Shown: positions 38,507 to 47,119 of the stretch, in pieces | Layout of the letters: each line of letters opens with the position of its first letter | Position numbering within the stretch: the stretch's first letter is position 1 | From: Catenovulum agarivorans DS-2 | Lineage (GTDB): Bacteria > Pseudomonadota > Gammaproteobacteria > Enterobacterales > Alteromonadaceae | Reading direction: 5' to 3' | NCBI RefSeq assembly: GCF_000568405.1 | Contig: NZ_ARZY01000018.1 | Span: 25,731 to 89,730 of the forward strand | DNA: 64,000 nucleotides | The notes under the pieces: generated by a model | The model's input: only the letters and a program-made list of their open reading frames with translations | Database searches by the model: none | Told to the model about the DNA's origin: nothing | Program-made: the position numbers and the translations under genes

Positions 38507-40033
38507 TTACGCCTCCGATGCTGAAATAATTGCGTTTAATACCGCTTGTGCTTTATTACGGGTTTCGTCTGCTTCGGCTTGTGGTTTTGAATCGTAAACC
38601 ACACCCGCACCAGCTTGCACATGTGCAGTACCGTCTTTTACAAAAGCTGAGCGAATGACGATACAGGTATCCATATCACCATCACTGGTTAAATAGCCGA
38701 CAGCGCCACCATAACTTCCACGACGTTTTTGTTCGGTTAAACGAATCAGCTCGGTTGCTCTTACCTTAGGTGCTCCGGTTAAAGTTCCCATATTTAAACA
38801 TGCTTGATAGGCGTGCAACGCATCTAAATCGCTACGTAATTGACCTTTAACACGTGATACCAAGTGCATTACAAATGAATATCTGTCGACTTTTTGTAGA
38901 TCACAGACATAACGAGTACCAGGCTCAGAAACCCTAGCAACGTCATTGCGTGCGAGATCAACCAGCATCATATGCTCTGCCAGTTCTTTATGATCACTTC
39001 TAAGCTCTTGTTCTATGCGTGAGTCTAAATCAAGGTCAATGCTGCCATCAGCATTAAATCCACGTCGACGCGTACCGGCAATAGGATAAATCTCAACTTC
39101 GTTACTTGCTTTGGTGTATTTAACCGATGACTCTGGTGATGCACCAAATAACTCAAAATCTTGGTCACGCATATAAAACATATATGGACTAGGATTTTGT
39201 TTTTTTAGTTTTCGATAAGCGGCTACAGCATGTTTACAAGGCAAGCTAAAAGTGCGCGATGGTACAACTTGGAAAATATCGCCCAAACGAATATTTTCTT
39301 TCAATGCGACCACAGATTGGCAAAAATCTTCATCACTTACATCTACCTGTACATCTTGTTGGCTGACAGCTTGTAATTGAGGATGAAAGTCTTCAATTTG
39401 GCTTAGCGCTGTATGGTAGTTTGCTAAACTTGCTGCCGCCTTTGCAGCATGCTCTGTACAAAAACTATAGCTGGTCAATTCAGCGGTTTGTGTTTGATGA
39501 TCACAGACCAAAATAGTTTCAGCCAAATAAAAAACATAATCAGGACAGGTGTTTTCGCCTTTTGGTACTTCGGGTAACTCTTCAACAACGCCAACTAAGT
39601 CGTAACCAAACACACCGCCTAAGAATACCGGTTGATTGTCGGTTGGAATGGTTAATAAACTGCGTAAAACTTCAAAAGGGTTAGCCGTTTTTAATCTTTG
39701 ATCTTCTTCGAGGTTATTTATAGGTCGGCTAAAAACAAATTCGCTGTGACCCTCGTTACAATTGCGAATATGTTCGGCTAGTTTGTTGTTTAAATATTGT
39801 AGTGCGGGTAAACCATTGCTATTGAGCGCATCCACACTGACAGCCAATCCATTACATTCAACGCGCAAGCAGGCGTCCAATAATAGAATACTTTTTAAGT
39901 TATCTTTGCTATCAATTTCAGCCGATTCTAATAACAATGAGTTGGTATGATCCTTGGCCAAGTTATAGTAGACAGTTAATGGGTCTGCTATGTATTCAGT
40001 GGCTAGCTGATTGGTAATAAGTTTTGTTGTCAT
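38507..40033 (-). CDS. trpE: Anthranilate synthase component I
   Basis: Converts chorismate and ammonia to anthranilate, the first committed step of tryptophan synthesis. The 508-residue protein has the feedback site LLLESAEI near residue 35, where tryptophan binds in known enzymes, then the chorismate-binding core: LFGASPESSVKY, YPIAGTRRRG, HMMLVDLARNDVARV and GAPKVRATELI. The gene is first in the structural operon trpEGD(CF)BA. It is preceded by a leader peptide and attenuator, with about 190 untranslated bases between the attenuator and the start. Confidence 0.98.
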   Translation of the reverse strand: MTTKLITNQLATEYIADPLTVYYNLAKDHTNSLLLESAEIDSKDNLKSILLLDACLRVECNGLAVSVDALNSNGLPALQYLNNKLAEHIRNCNEGHSEFVFSRPINNLEEDQRLKTANPFEVLRSLLTIPTDNQPVFLGGVFGYDLVGVVEELPEVPKGENTCPDYVFYLAETILVCDHQTQTAELTSYSFCTEHAAKAAASLANYHTALSQIEDFHPQLQAVSQQDVQVDVSDEDFCQSVVALKENIRLGDIFQVVPSRTFSLPCKHAVAAYRKLKKQNPSPYMFYMRDQDFELFGASPESSVKYTKASNEVEIYPIAGTRRRGFNADGSIDLDLDSRIEQELRSDHKELAEHMMLVDLARNDVARVSEPGTRYVCDLQKVDRYSFVMHLVSRVKGQLRSDLDALHAYQACLNMGTLTGAPKVRATELIRLTEQKRRGSYGGAVGYLTSDGDMDTCIVIRSAFVKDGTAHVQAGAGVVYDSKPQAEADETRNKAQAVLNAIISASEA

Positions 40034-40220
40034 AATTTAAATTTCATATTGATTAAGTTTAAGAATATTTTTGTAAAACCTTAATCAATTTCGCCATCGT
40101 ATTAGTAATCTAGTGCCAAATCTCATATTAACGCCTTTATTCATCCCGATATTATATCTACCTAAGATGTCTGGAGCTGTTTACTCCTTGCTTCTTGGGT
40201 AGGTATTGTACCTAAGCTTT

Positions 40221-40260
40221 AAAAACAAAAAAGCCCGCATTTGCGGGCTTTTTTGTTTTT
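40221..40260 (-). terminator. trp attenuator terminator
   Basis: A perfect 19-bp stem: AAAAACAAAAAAGCCCGCA (40221-40239) with its complement (40242-40260), two-base loop, and a T-run on the trp (minus) strand. It lies about 30 bases after the leader peptide and before trpE. The 7-base GCCCGCA arm can instead pair with UGCGGGU just past the leader stop (around 40281-40287), the expected antiterminator. It could also end transcripts in the other direction. Confidence 0.85.
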
Positions 40261-40289
40261 GTATAAATAATACACAACCGACCCGCACT

Positions 40290-40343
40290 TTAAGTGAGGA
40301 TCCACCACCATACTAATAATTTATTTGCAGTTAAGTTTGGCAT
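40290..40343 (-). CDS. trpL: trp operon leader peptide with three Trp codons
   Basis: A 17-residue peptide, MPNLTANKLLVWWWILT, that ends 30 bases before the attenuator stem. Three tandem tryptophan codons at residues 12-14 are the hallmark of ribosome-mediated attenuation: when charged tRNA-Trp is short the ribosome stalls there and the terminator cannot form. AATACACAA (40269-40277 on +) and TTGTGTATT (40348-40356) flank the peptide as a 9-bp inverted repeat that may form the 1:2 hairpin. No strong ribosome site is visible. The assignment rests on sequence, place and structure together. Confidence 0.85.
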   Translation of the reverse strand: MPNLTANKLLVWWWILT

Positions 40344-40383
40344 AAGCTTGTGTATTCGATTCTTTTCTATAAAAAATATATGC

Positions 40384-40414
40384 ATAATGAAACGCATATC
40401 TGTGATAAAGTCAA
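40384..40414 (-). promoter_or_regulatory. Likely trp operon promoter
   Basis: On the minus strand TTGACT (40409-40414) and CATTAT (40384-40389) are separated by 19 bases, upstream of trpL. The -35 is close to consensus; the spacing is a little long. No convincing TrpR operator (CTAGTTAACTAG type) overlaps it, so control may rest mainly on attenuation. Confidence 0.5.
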
Positions 40415-40442
40415 CCGTTAATTCAAAAACAATGTGATTTAC

Positions 40443-41300
40443 ATGAAAATAGATTTACATAGTCATACAAAATGCTCGGACGGAGCACTGACACCGGAAG
40501 AGCTTGTACTTAGAGCTTTTAACAAAGGTGTAGACGTATTGGCTATAACAGACCATGACACTACGTCTGCACTGGCTGAAGCGCGCAGCGCAATACAACA
40601 GCATAATATTCCGTTGCAGCTTATCGCAGGCGTTGAAATTTCAACGCGCTGGCATGGTTTTGAAATTCATGTAGTTGGGTTAAATATTGATGAATCAAAT
40701 AGTGCACTAAAGCAAACCTTAGCTTCACAAATACAAGCGAGAGACCTTCGTGCACAAAAGATAGCAACCAAACTTGCTCGAGTTATCGAAGGATATACAG
40801 CAGAAAGTATCCTGCGACGGGTTCAAGCCAAAGCACAAGGGAATAGTATATCCAGAGTTCATTTTGCCCAAGTGATACTCGAAGATGGTTTAGTCAGTAG
40901 AATCCAGCAAGCATTCGATAAGTATTTGGGACGAAAGGGGAAAGCTTATGCTGCACCAGAATGGATTAGTATTGAAAAAGCTATAGAGGTTATTCATGCC
41001 GCAGGTGGTCAAGCAACACTAGCTCATCCGACTCGTTACGATTTAAAAAATAAGTGGATTAGAAAGTTGGTTGACTATTTTGCGGCGGTAAACGGTGACG
41101 CAATTGAAGTTGCTTTACCAAGGCAAACTAATAATGAGTTGATTCAATTAGCTACTTATGCGCAACAAGCTAAACTTAAATCATCGCAAGGATCTGACTT
41201 TCATCGAGTTTCTTCATATACTGAATTAGGTAAGCTATTACCTTTACCTGAATTTTGTGAGCCTGTTTGGACTGACTGGGACCTTGTCATTCCAGCTTAA
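40443..41300 (+). CDS. rnm: PHP-domain 5'-3' exoribonuclease RNase AM
   Basis: E. coli RNase AM (YciV/TrpH) trims the 5' ends of ribosomal RNAs and degrades small nucleotides. The 285-residue protein has all PHP metal motifs: IDLHSHTKCSDG, AITDHDTTS, GVEISTRW, LAHPTRYDL and GSDFHR. ATG at 40443 follows a GTG three codons upstream. The order trp operon / rnm / yciO is the same as in E. coli. The Shine-Dalgarno of yciO overlaps its stop. Confidence 0.95.
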   Translation: MKIDLHSHTKCSDGALTPEELVLRAFNKGVDVLAITDHDTTSALAEARSAIQQHNIPLQLIAGVEISTRWHGFEIHVVGLNIDESNSALKQTLASQIQARDLRAQKIATKLARVIEGYTAESILRRVQAKAQGNSISRVHFAQVILEDGLVSRIQQAFDKYLGRKGKAYAAPEWISIEKAIEVIHAAGGQATLAHPTRYDLKNKWIRKLVDYFAAVNGDAIEVALPRQTNNELIQLATYAQQAKLKSSQGSDFHRVSSYTELGKLLPLPEFCEPVWTDWDLVIPA

Positions 41301-41310
41301 GGAGTATTTC

Positions 41311-41931
41311 ATGAGCCAATTTTTTTATGTTCATCCAGACAACCCTCAAAAACGCTTATTAAACCAAGCATGTGAAATTATTCGAAACGGTGGTGTGGTT
41401 ATTTATCCTACTGATTCTGGTTACGCAATTGGCTGTCAAGTGGGCAATAAGTCTGCGCTGGAGCGTATTTGTCAAATTAGACAAATCGAAATGGATCACG
41501 ACTTCACGCTAATGTGTAAAGACGTTTCTGAACTATCAACCTATGCAAAAGTAGGCAATACTGCATTTCGAATGTTAAAAAATAATACACCTGGTGCGTA
41601 TACATTTATTTTTAAAGCAACGCGCGAAGTGCCAAGACGTTTGCAAAACCCTAAACGAAAAACCATAGGTATTCGAATCCCAGATAACATTATCGCATTA
41701 GAATTGCTGGAAACATTGGGTGAGCCACTGATGAGTTCAAGCCTATTGTTGCCGGGTCGAACATTTGCCGAATCCGATCCAGAATCGATTCGAGATAGCC
41801 TAGAGCATGCTGTCGACTTGATAATTCATGGTGGATATTTGGCTGAAAGCCAAACGACAGTCATTGACTTATCAGAAGATCAAGCTGAAGTTATCCGTGT
41901 TGGTCAAGGTGATGCCGCGCCGTTTGAATAG
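41311..41931 (+). CDS. yciO: YciO, Sua5/YrdC-family protein
   Basis: A 206-residue protein of the YrdC fold, which binds nucleotides and double-stranded RNA. YrdC/Sua5 make threonylcarbamoyl-AMP for tRNA t6A, but YciO itself seems to have little of that activity; its role is not settled. The fold is shown by GGVVIYPTDSGYAIGC, RICQIRQIEMDHDFTLMC, PGAYTFIFKATREVPRR and KTIGIRIPDN. A strong AAGGAG at 41299-41304, six bases ahead, fixes the start at 41311 rather than an earlier codon. Transcribed with rnm and scpA. Confidence 0.94.
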   Translation: MSQFFYVHPDNPQKRLLNQACEIIRNGGVVIYPTDSGYAIGCQVGNKSALERICQIRQIEMDHDFTLMCKDVSELSTYAKVGNTAFRMLKNNTPGAYTFIFKATREVPRRLQNPKRKTIGIRIPDNIIALELLETLGEPLMSSSLLLPGRTFAESDPESIRDSLEHAVDLIIHGGYLAESQTTVIDLSEDQAEVIRVGQGDAAPFE

Positions 41932-41952
41932 CGTATATAATCGAATGAACAA

Positions 41953-42777
41953 ATGAATACAGCCGTAGAATCTGTACCTATTCAGCATGAATTGCCGCTT
42001 GCTTATGTGAGAGGCGAAGCTGTTGTTGAAAAACCAGAAGACTTATTTATACCTCCTGAAGCGCTAGAGGTGATACTTGAATCGTTTGAGGGGCCGCTCG
42101 ATCTACTTTTGTATTTAATTCGCAAACAAAAATTTGAAGTTGCAGATATTCCTATTTTTCAAATCACTTCGCAATATATGGAATACGTAGAAGTGATGAA
42201 AGATGTTAATTTAGAACTAGCTGCTGAATATTTGGTTATGGCAGCGGTATTGGCTGAAATTAAATCTCGAGTATTGCTACCCAAACTTAAGTCAGATGAA
42301 CAAGAGGAGGAAGATCCACGCGCTGAGTTAATCAGGCGATTGCAAGAATACGAAGTGATTAAACAGGCCGCACAAGAGTTGGATAATTTACCTCGAGAAG
42401 AGCGAGATTTTTTTGCTGGTAGTGCAATGGTTGCGGATAATTGTAAACCTGTTGTGATTCAACCTGAAGTGGAATTAAAAGAACTGGTTTTAGCTTTTTC
42501 GTCGATTTTAAAACGAGCGGCCAATTTTCAACACCATCAAATCAAACCTGAGCTTTTATCAACGCGAGCAAGGATGAGCGCTATTCTAGAAAAATTAACG
42601 GCCGATTCGTATCAACCATTTGCAGACTTTTTTGATATTACAGAAGGCAAAAGTGGTGTTGTAGTTACGTTTTTGGCAATCCTTGAGCTTGTCAAAGAAA
42701 AGCTGGTAGTTTTAATTCAGAATCAAGTTTTTACCGATATTCATATTCGTTTGAACGAGCAGCCATATTGCGAATAG
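41953..42777 (+). CDS. scpA: Segregation and condensation protein A
   Basis: ScpA is the kleisin that bridges SMC heads in the chromosome-organising SMC-ScpAB complex. The 274-residue protein has the conserved ILESFEGPLDLLLYLIRKQKFEVADIPI region, LELAAEYLVMAAVLAEIKSR, LLPK, and a winged-helix-like C-terminus (VVVTFLAILELVKEKLVVLIQ). The gene normally follows yciO and is followed by scpB and rluB; here the next gene is a PAS-GGDEF gene and scpB is absent. Whether scpB lies elsewhere cannot be seen. Confidence 0.95.
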   Translation: MNTAVESVPIQHELPLAYVRGEAVVEKPEDLFIPPEALEVILESFEGPLDLLLYLIRKQKFEVADIPIFQITSQYMEYVEVMKDVNLELAAEYLVMAAVLAEIKSRVLLPKLKSDEQEEEDPRAELIRRLQEYEVIKQAAQELDNLPREERDFFAGSAMVADNCKPVVIQPEVELKELVLAFSSILKRAANFQHHQIKPELLSTRARMSAILEKLTADSYQPFADFFDITEGKSGVVVTFLAILELVKEKLVVLIQNQVFTDIHIRLNEQPYCE

Positions 42778-42942
42778 TTTTTAATCAGTCATAATTTAGA
42801 CCAAGGTATTCTACCAATTGGATTGAAAAGTTGTGAATATTGGCTAGTCTTAACACATCATGGTAACGGAACAAGGTTGATATTTATATTCAACTCTAAT
42901 TAAGTAGTAAAGGAGATGGTTAAATTATTAACCAATTAAACG

Positions 42943-43908
42943 ATGCAAGAGTTACTGCAAAATATCATAGACTCGATTGATGATTTGGTATTTGTTAAGG
43001 ATCGCAAGTTTAAATACATTGCGTGCAACCAAGCCTTTTGTGATTTTGTCGGCAAACAACCCAACCAAGTAATAGGTTTCTTTGATGAAGATTTGTTTGT
43101 AGATAAAAAAATTATAGATTGGTTTAGGGAATGGGATAGCAAATTATTTTATCAAGACACAGCGCAGCGTATGGAAGAATGGTGTACTTTGGCTGACGGA
43201 ACAAAAGTCCTGTTTGATACTGTTAAATACCCATTTAAAAATGAGCATGGCGAAACCGTTGCTTTAGTCGGTATTAGCCGTGATATCACAGAGAAAAAAC
43301 GCTGTTTAGAAAAGATTGAATTACTTAATCAAAAACTTCTTTATACCTCAAATCACGACGTTGTAACTAAAATTCATAACAGGAGATACTTTAACGAAAC
43401 TTTTGAAGTGTCATTTATGAATGCGGTTATTTCGCAAAATCAAGTGGCTGTTCTGTTAATCGATATCGATTATTTTAAACAGTACAATGACAGGTACGGC
43501 CATCTCGCAGGCGATGATTGTTTATTAAGAGTTGCGCAAACCCTAGATGAAGTGTTTGCCGAATACGACAGTATAGTTGCACGTTTTGGTGGCGATGAAT
43601 TTATTATTGCTTTAAACAAAGCTACTGAATTGGATGTTCAACAGCTGGCGAATCATTGCCATGAAACGTTAAAGCGTCTTGAATTAACCAATTCAGCTTC
43701 GTTGATTGATGATTTAATTACTTTAACGATAGGCGCATATGTAGCCATACCTGATGCGTGCGATACGGTTTTTAGTTTTATTGAAAGTGCTGATAAAGCT
43801 TTATACCAAGCGAAAAAACAAGGACGAAATCAATCTGTCATCTACTCGGCGATTCGCGACAATAATCAAGAACAACAGGTTAGTCGGCTTTTGTCGAACA
43901 AAGCTTAG
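42943..43908 (+). CDS. PAS-domain diguanylate cyclase
   Basis: A 321-residue cytoplasmic protein. Residues 1-120 form a PAS domain (IIDSIDDLVFVKDRKFKYIACNQAF, DGTKVLFDTVKYPFKN, VGISRDITEKK). Residues 130-300 form a GGDEF domain with LLIDIDYFKQYNDRYGHLAGDDCL and RFGGDEF at 216-220. The active site is complete, so it should make cyclic di-GMP. The inhibitory RxxD site before GGDEF is lost (AEYD). The signal read by the PAS domain is unknown; no haem His is obvious. The 165 bases upstream have no gene. Confidence 0.93.
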   Translation: MQELLQNIIDSIDDLVFVKDRKFKYIACNQAFCDFVGKQPNQVIGFFDEDLFVDKKIIDWFREWDSKLFYQDTAQRMEEWCTLADGTKVLFDTVKYPFKNEHGETVALVGISRDITEKKRCLEKIELLNQKLLYTSNHDVVTKIHNRRYFNETFEVSFMNAVISQNQVAVLLIDIDYFKQYNDRYGHLAGDDCLLRVAQTLDEVFAEYDSIVARFGGDEFIIALNKATELDVQQLANHCHETLKRLELTNSASLIDDLITLTIGAYVAIPDACDTVFSFIESADKALYQAKKQGRNQSVIYSAIRDNNQEQQVSRLLSNKA

Positions 43909-43971
43909 CGTCGGCAGCTAATTTTCTATATAATTTGCACTCACTTAGCTTTGAGAGAAATTGATAGACAA

Positions 43972-46900
43972 ATGATCCCACGTTTAACCCAAGTTGATGC
44001 TATTGAAACAATTTATTTAAATTTTTTAAAAGAGTTAGAGCAGTCTGGTTTCAAAGGTGAAATAGAAACCAGTTATGCCAGCCGGTTTTCTGTATCGACG
44101 GACAACAGTGTTTATCAGAGTTTGCCACAAGCCGTGGTATTACCGAAAGATGTTGCTGATTTACAATTGGTATCACAGGTTGCAGGTAAAGCTAAATACG
44201 ATGCGGTTAAATTTTCACCTCGTGGTGGCGGTACCGGAACTAACGGTCAATCATTAACTCAAGGCGTTGTGGTGGACATGAGCCGCCATATGAATCAAAT
44301 TTTAGAGTTTAATGCAGAAGAAAGTTGGGTTCGGGTACAATCAGGGGTGGTAAAAGATCAATTAAATGCATTCTTAAAACCTCATGGTTTTTTCTTTGCC
44401 CCCGATTTAAGTACTAGTAATCGTGCGACCATAGGTGGCATGATTAATACTGATGCTTCAGGCCAAGGCTCTTTAGTGTATGGTAAAACCAGCGATCATG
44501 TACTTGCACTTAAAAGCATTCTGTTAGGTGGTGATGTATTAGAAACAGCAAAAATGCCGATCGCAGATGCTGAAAACATTGCTAAACAAGACACAACCGT
44601 TGGAAAAATTTACCAGCAGGTGCTAAACAGTTGTCGCGATAAGCGAAAGCTAATCCTCGAAAAATTCCCACGCTTAAACCGTTTCTTAACGGGTTACGAT
44701 TTAGAGCACGTTTTTAATGACGATTTAACCGAATTTGATTTGGGTCGAGTGATTACAGGCTCTGAAGGTTCACTCGCTTTTGTTGCTGAAGCTAAATTAA
44801 ATGTTACACCTATTGCACCTTTCAAAACTTTGATAAATGTAAAATACGACAGTTTTGAATCGGCATTACGAAACGCGCCATTTTTAGTTGAAGCGAATGC
44901 CACATCGGTTGAAACAATTGATAGCAAAGTTTTAAACCTAGCGCGTGAAGATATTATTTGGGAATCTGTTAAACATCTAATTACTGATGTGCCTGGTAAA
45001 ACCATGGAAGGCATTAACATCGTTGAATTTAACGCGGTAGAAGCAGCTGATAGTGAAGCCAAAATAACAGCGTTAACTGACAAATTAGACGCATTAGTTG
45101 CCAACAATGAAGCTGGCATTATTGGTTATCAAGTCACAGCTGATTTAGCCAGTATTCAAACCATTTATGAGATGCGAAAAAAAGCAGTTGGTTTATTAGG
45201 CAATACCAAAGGTAGTAAAAAACCACTCGCTTTTGCTGAAGATACTGCGGTACCGCCAGAAAATTTGGCCGACTTCATTATGGAATTCAGAGATTTATTA
45301 GACGGCTATGGGTTAAATTACGGTATGTTTGGCCATGTTGATGCCGGTGTTTTACATGTGCGCCCGGCTTTAGATATGTGCGATCCTGAACAAGAAGTAA
45401 CTTTGCGCAAAATATCTGACCAAGTCGTTGCCTTAACTGCAAAATATGGCGGTTTAATGTGGGGTGAGCATGGCAAAGGGTATCGAAGTGAATATGGCCC
45501 AGAGTTTTTTGGCGACGAGTTATTTTTAGAACTGCGTAAAATTAAAGCAGCATTTGATCCATTAAATAGAGTTAACCCAGGTAAAATTTGTACACCAGTT
45601 GATTCGAGCGAACAACTCGTATCTGTTGATGATACTAAACGCGGATTTTACGACCGACAAATTCCGGTCAAAGTTAAAGAAAGTGTTGAAACTGCAATGA
45701 ACTGTAACGGTAACGGTTTGTGCTTTAACTGGGATGCGAACAGTCCTATGTGTCCATCATATAAAGTTACTCGTGATCGCCGTCATAGTCCTAAAGGGCG
45801 TGCTGGATTAATGCGGGAGTGGTTACGCCAGCTAAGTAATCAAGGTATAGACTTTAACAATGAAGAAAAAGCACTGTTAAAAGGTGAAGACGATTCTTCT
45901 TGGTTTGCTCGTTGGCAAAATACCAAAAACAAAAATGCTGGTGAATACGATTATTCGCACGAAGTCATGGAAGCTATGGATGAGTGCCTAGCATGTAAAG
46001 CATGCTCTAGCCAATGCCCAATAAAAGTCGATGTGCCCGGGTTTAGAGCGCGTTTTTTACAGCTTTATTATTCTCGTTATAGCCGTCCGTTAAAAGATTA
46101 TTTAGTTGCTGGGATAGAAAACAGCGCGCCTCTCATGGCAAAGGCACCGCGTTTGTTTAACTTCTTTTTAAATACTAAGTTAGTGCAAGGTGCAATTAAA
46201 CGTACGTTAGGTTATGTTGATACACCAACTTTAAGTTACCCAACGCTTAAGCAACAGGTGGCTAAAGTAGGGGAGTTGAATGTTTTAGATTGGGATATTA
46301 ATCGCATACGTAACTTAACCGAAGCGCAGCGCTTAAAAGTAGTTGCTATTGTGCAAGACCCATTCACCTCTTTTTATGATGCTGATGTAGTAGCGGATTG
46401 GGCAAAACTAATTAGTAAATTAGGCTACACGCCAATTTTGTTGCCGTTTGTACCAAATGGTAAACCGCAGCATGTAAAAGGTTTCTTAAAACGTTTTGCA
46501 AATACAGCTAAAACGGCCGCAGAGTTTTTAAACCAACTTGCCGAATTAAACATTACTATGGTGGGAACCGATCCAAGTTTAGTTTTATGTTACCGCGATG
46601 AGTACACTAAAGCATTAGGTGAAGACCGCGGCGATTTTGAAGTTTTACTGCCGCATGAGTGGTTAAAAGATGTTGCCTTCCCTGAAGCCAAACAATACAA
46701 CATAGAGTTTAAACTATTCGGCCACTGCTCTGAAAAAACTGCCGTGCCAGCAAGTCAAAAAGATTGGCAAAACATATTTGCAAAAGTGGGGGCTAAATTA
46801 ACCCCTGTTGCTGTTGGTTGCTGCGGTATGGCAGGCACATATGGGCATGAAGCATCTCACCTTGAAAATTCTCAGCAAATTTATCAAATGAGCTGGGGGG

Positions 46901-47031
46901 ATAAAGTGTCTAAGTTGCCACAAGAAGTTGTATTGGCAACAGGTTATTCTTGTCGCTCACAAGTTAAGCGCGAAGATGGTTTTAAACCTAAACATCCTGT
47001 ACAGGCTTTGTTGAAGTTATTAAGTAGCTAG
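43972..47031 (+). CDS. ydiJ: FAD- and Fe-S-binding oxidoreductase YdiJ (D-2-hydroxyglutarate dehydrogenase type)
   Basis: A 1019-residue enzyme, as long as E. coli YdiJ (1018) and alike throughout as recalled. The N-terminal half is an FAD-linked oxidase of the VAO family: PRGGGTGTNGQSLTQGVVVDMS, TIGGMINTDASGQGSLVYGKTSDH and VNPGKIC. The C-terminal half has a 4Fe-4S motif CLACKACSSQCPIKV and a Cys-rich CCG domain (VGCCGMAGTYGHEA). YdiJ oxidises D-2-hydroxyglutarate and passes electrons on. ATG at 43972 (MIPRLTQ) matches the family; the TTG at 43951 does not. A clear terminator follows. Confidence 0.95.
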   Translation: MIPRLTQVDAIETIYLNFLKELEQSGFKGEIETSYASRFSVSTDNSVYQSLPQAVVLPKDVADLQLVSQVAGKAKYDAVKFSPRGGGTGTNGQSLTQGVVVDMSRHMNQILEFNAEESWVRVQSGVVKDQLNAFLKPHGFFFAPDLSTSNRATIGGMINTDASGQGSLVYGKTSDHVLALKSILLGGDVLETAKMPIADAENIAKQDTTVGKIYQQVLNSCRDKRKLILEKFPRLNRFLTGYDLEHVFNDDLTEFDLGRVITGSEGSLAFVAEAKLNVTPIAPFKTLINVKYDSFESALRNAPFLVEANATSVETIDSKVLNLAREDIIWESVKHLITDVPGKTMEGINIVEFNAVEAADSEAKITALTDKLDALVANNEAGIIGYQVTADLASIQTIYEMRKKAVGLLGNTKGSKKPLAFAEDTAVPPENLADFIMEFRDLLDGYGLNYGMFGHVDAGVLHVRPALDMCDPEQEVTLRKISDQVVALTAKYGGLMWGEHGKGYRSEYGPEFFGDELFLELRKIKAAFDPLNRVNPGKICTPVDSSEQLVSVDDTKRGFYDRQIPVKVKESVETAMNCNGNGLCFNWDANSPMCPSYKVTRDRRHSPKGRAGLMREWLRQLSNQGIDFNNEEKALLKGEDDSSWFARWQNTKNKNAGEYDYSHEVMEAMDECLACKACSSQCPIKVDVPGFRARFLQLYYSRYSRPLKDYLVAGIENSAPLMAKAPRLFNFFLNTKLVQGAIKRTLGYVDTPTLSYPTLKQQVAKVGELNVLDWDINRIRNLTEAQRLKVVAIVQDPFTSFYDADVVADWAKLISKLGYTPILLPFVPNGKPQHVKGFLKRFANTAKTAAEFLNQLAELNITMVGTDPSLVLCYRDEYTKALGEDRGDFEVLLPHEWLKDVAFPEAKQYNIEFKLFGHCSEKTAVPASQKDWQNIFAKVGAKLTPVAVGCCGMAGTYGHEASHLENSQQIYQMSWGDKVSKLPQEVVLATGYSCRSQVKREDGFKPKHPVQALLKLLSS

Positions 47032-47055
47032 ATTTTGCTTATTGGTCGGATTGTT

Positions 47056-47085
47056 AAAAACGGGCGTAACGATACGCCCGTTTTT
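47056..47085 (+). terminator. Terminator after ydiJ
   Basis: AAAAACGGGCGTA (47056-47068) and TACGCCCGTTTTT (47073-47085) form a 13-bp stem with a four-base loop and T-runs on both strands. It can serve ydiJ and the convergent gene at 47120. Confidence 0.9.
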
Positions 47086-47119
47086 GTTTGCTAATTCTAA
47101 TAATAAGGCTAACAAGTAA

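Noticed and set aside
40077..40139. Short minus-strand open frame (MNKGVNMRFGTRLLIRWRN) between the attenuator and trpE
   Set aside because: No ribosome site, no conserved pattern and out of context; likely chance.
40384..40414. TrpR operator at the trp promoter
   Set aside because: No CTAGTTAACTAG-type dyad could be found near the promoter.
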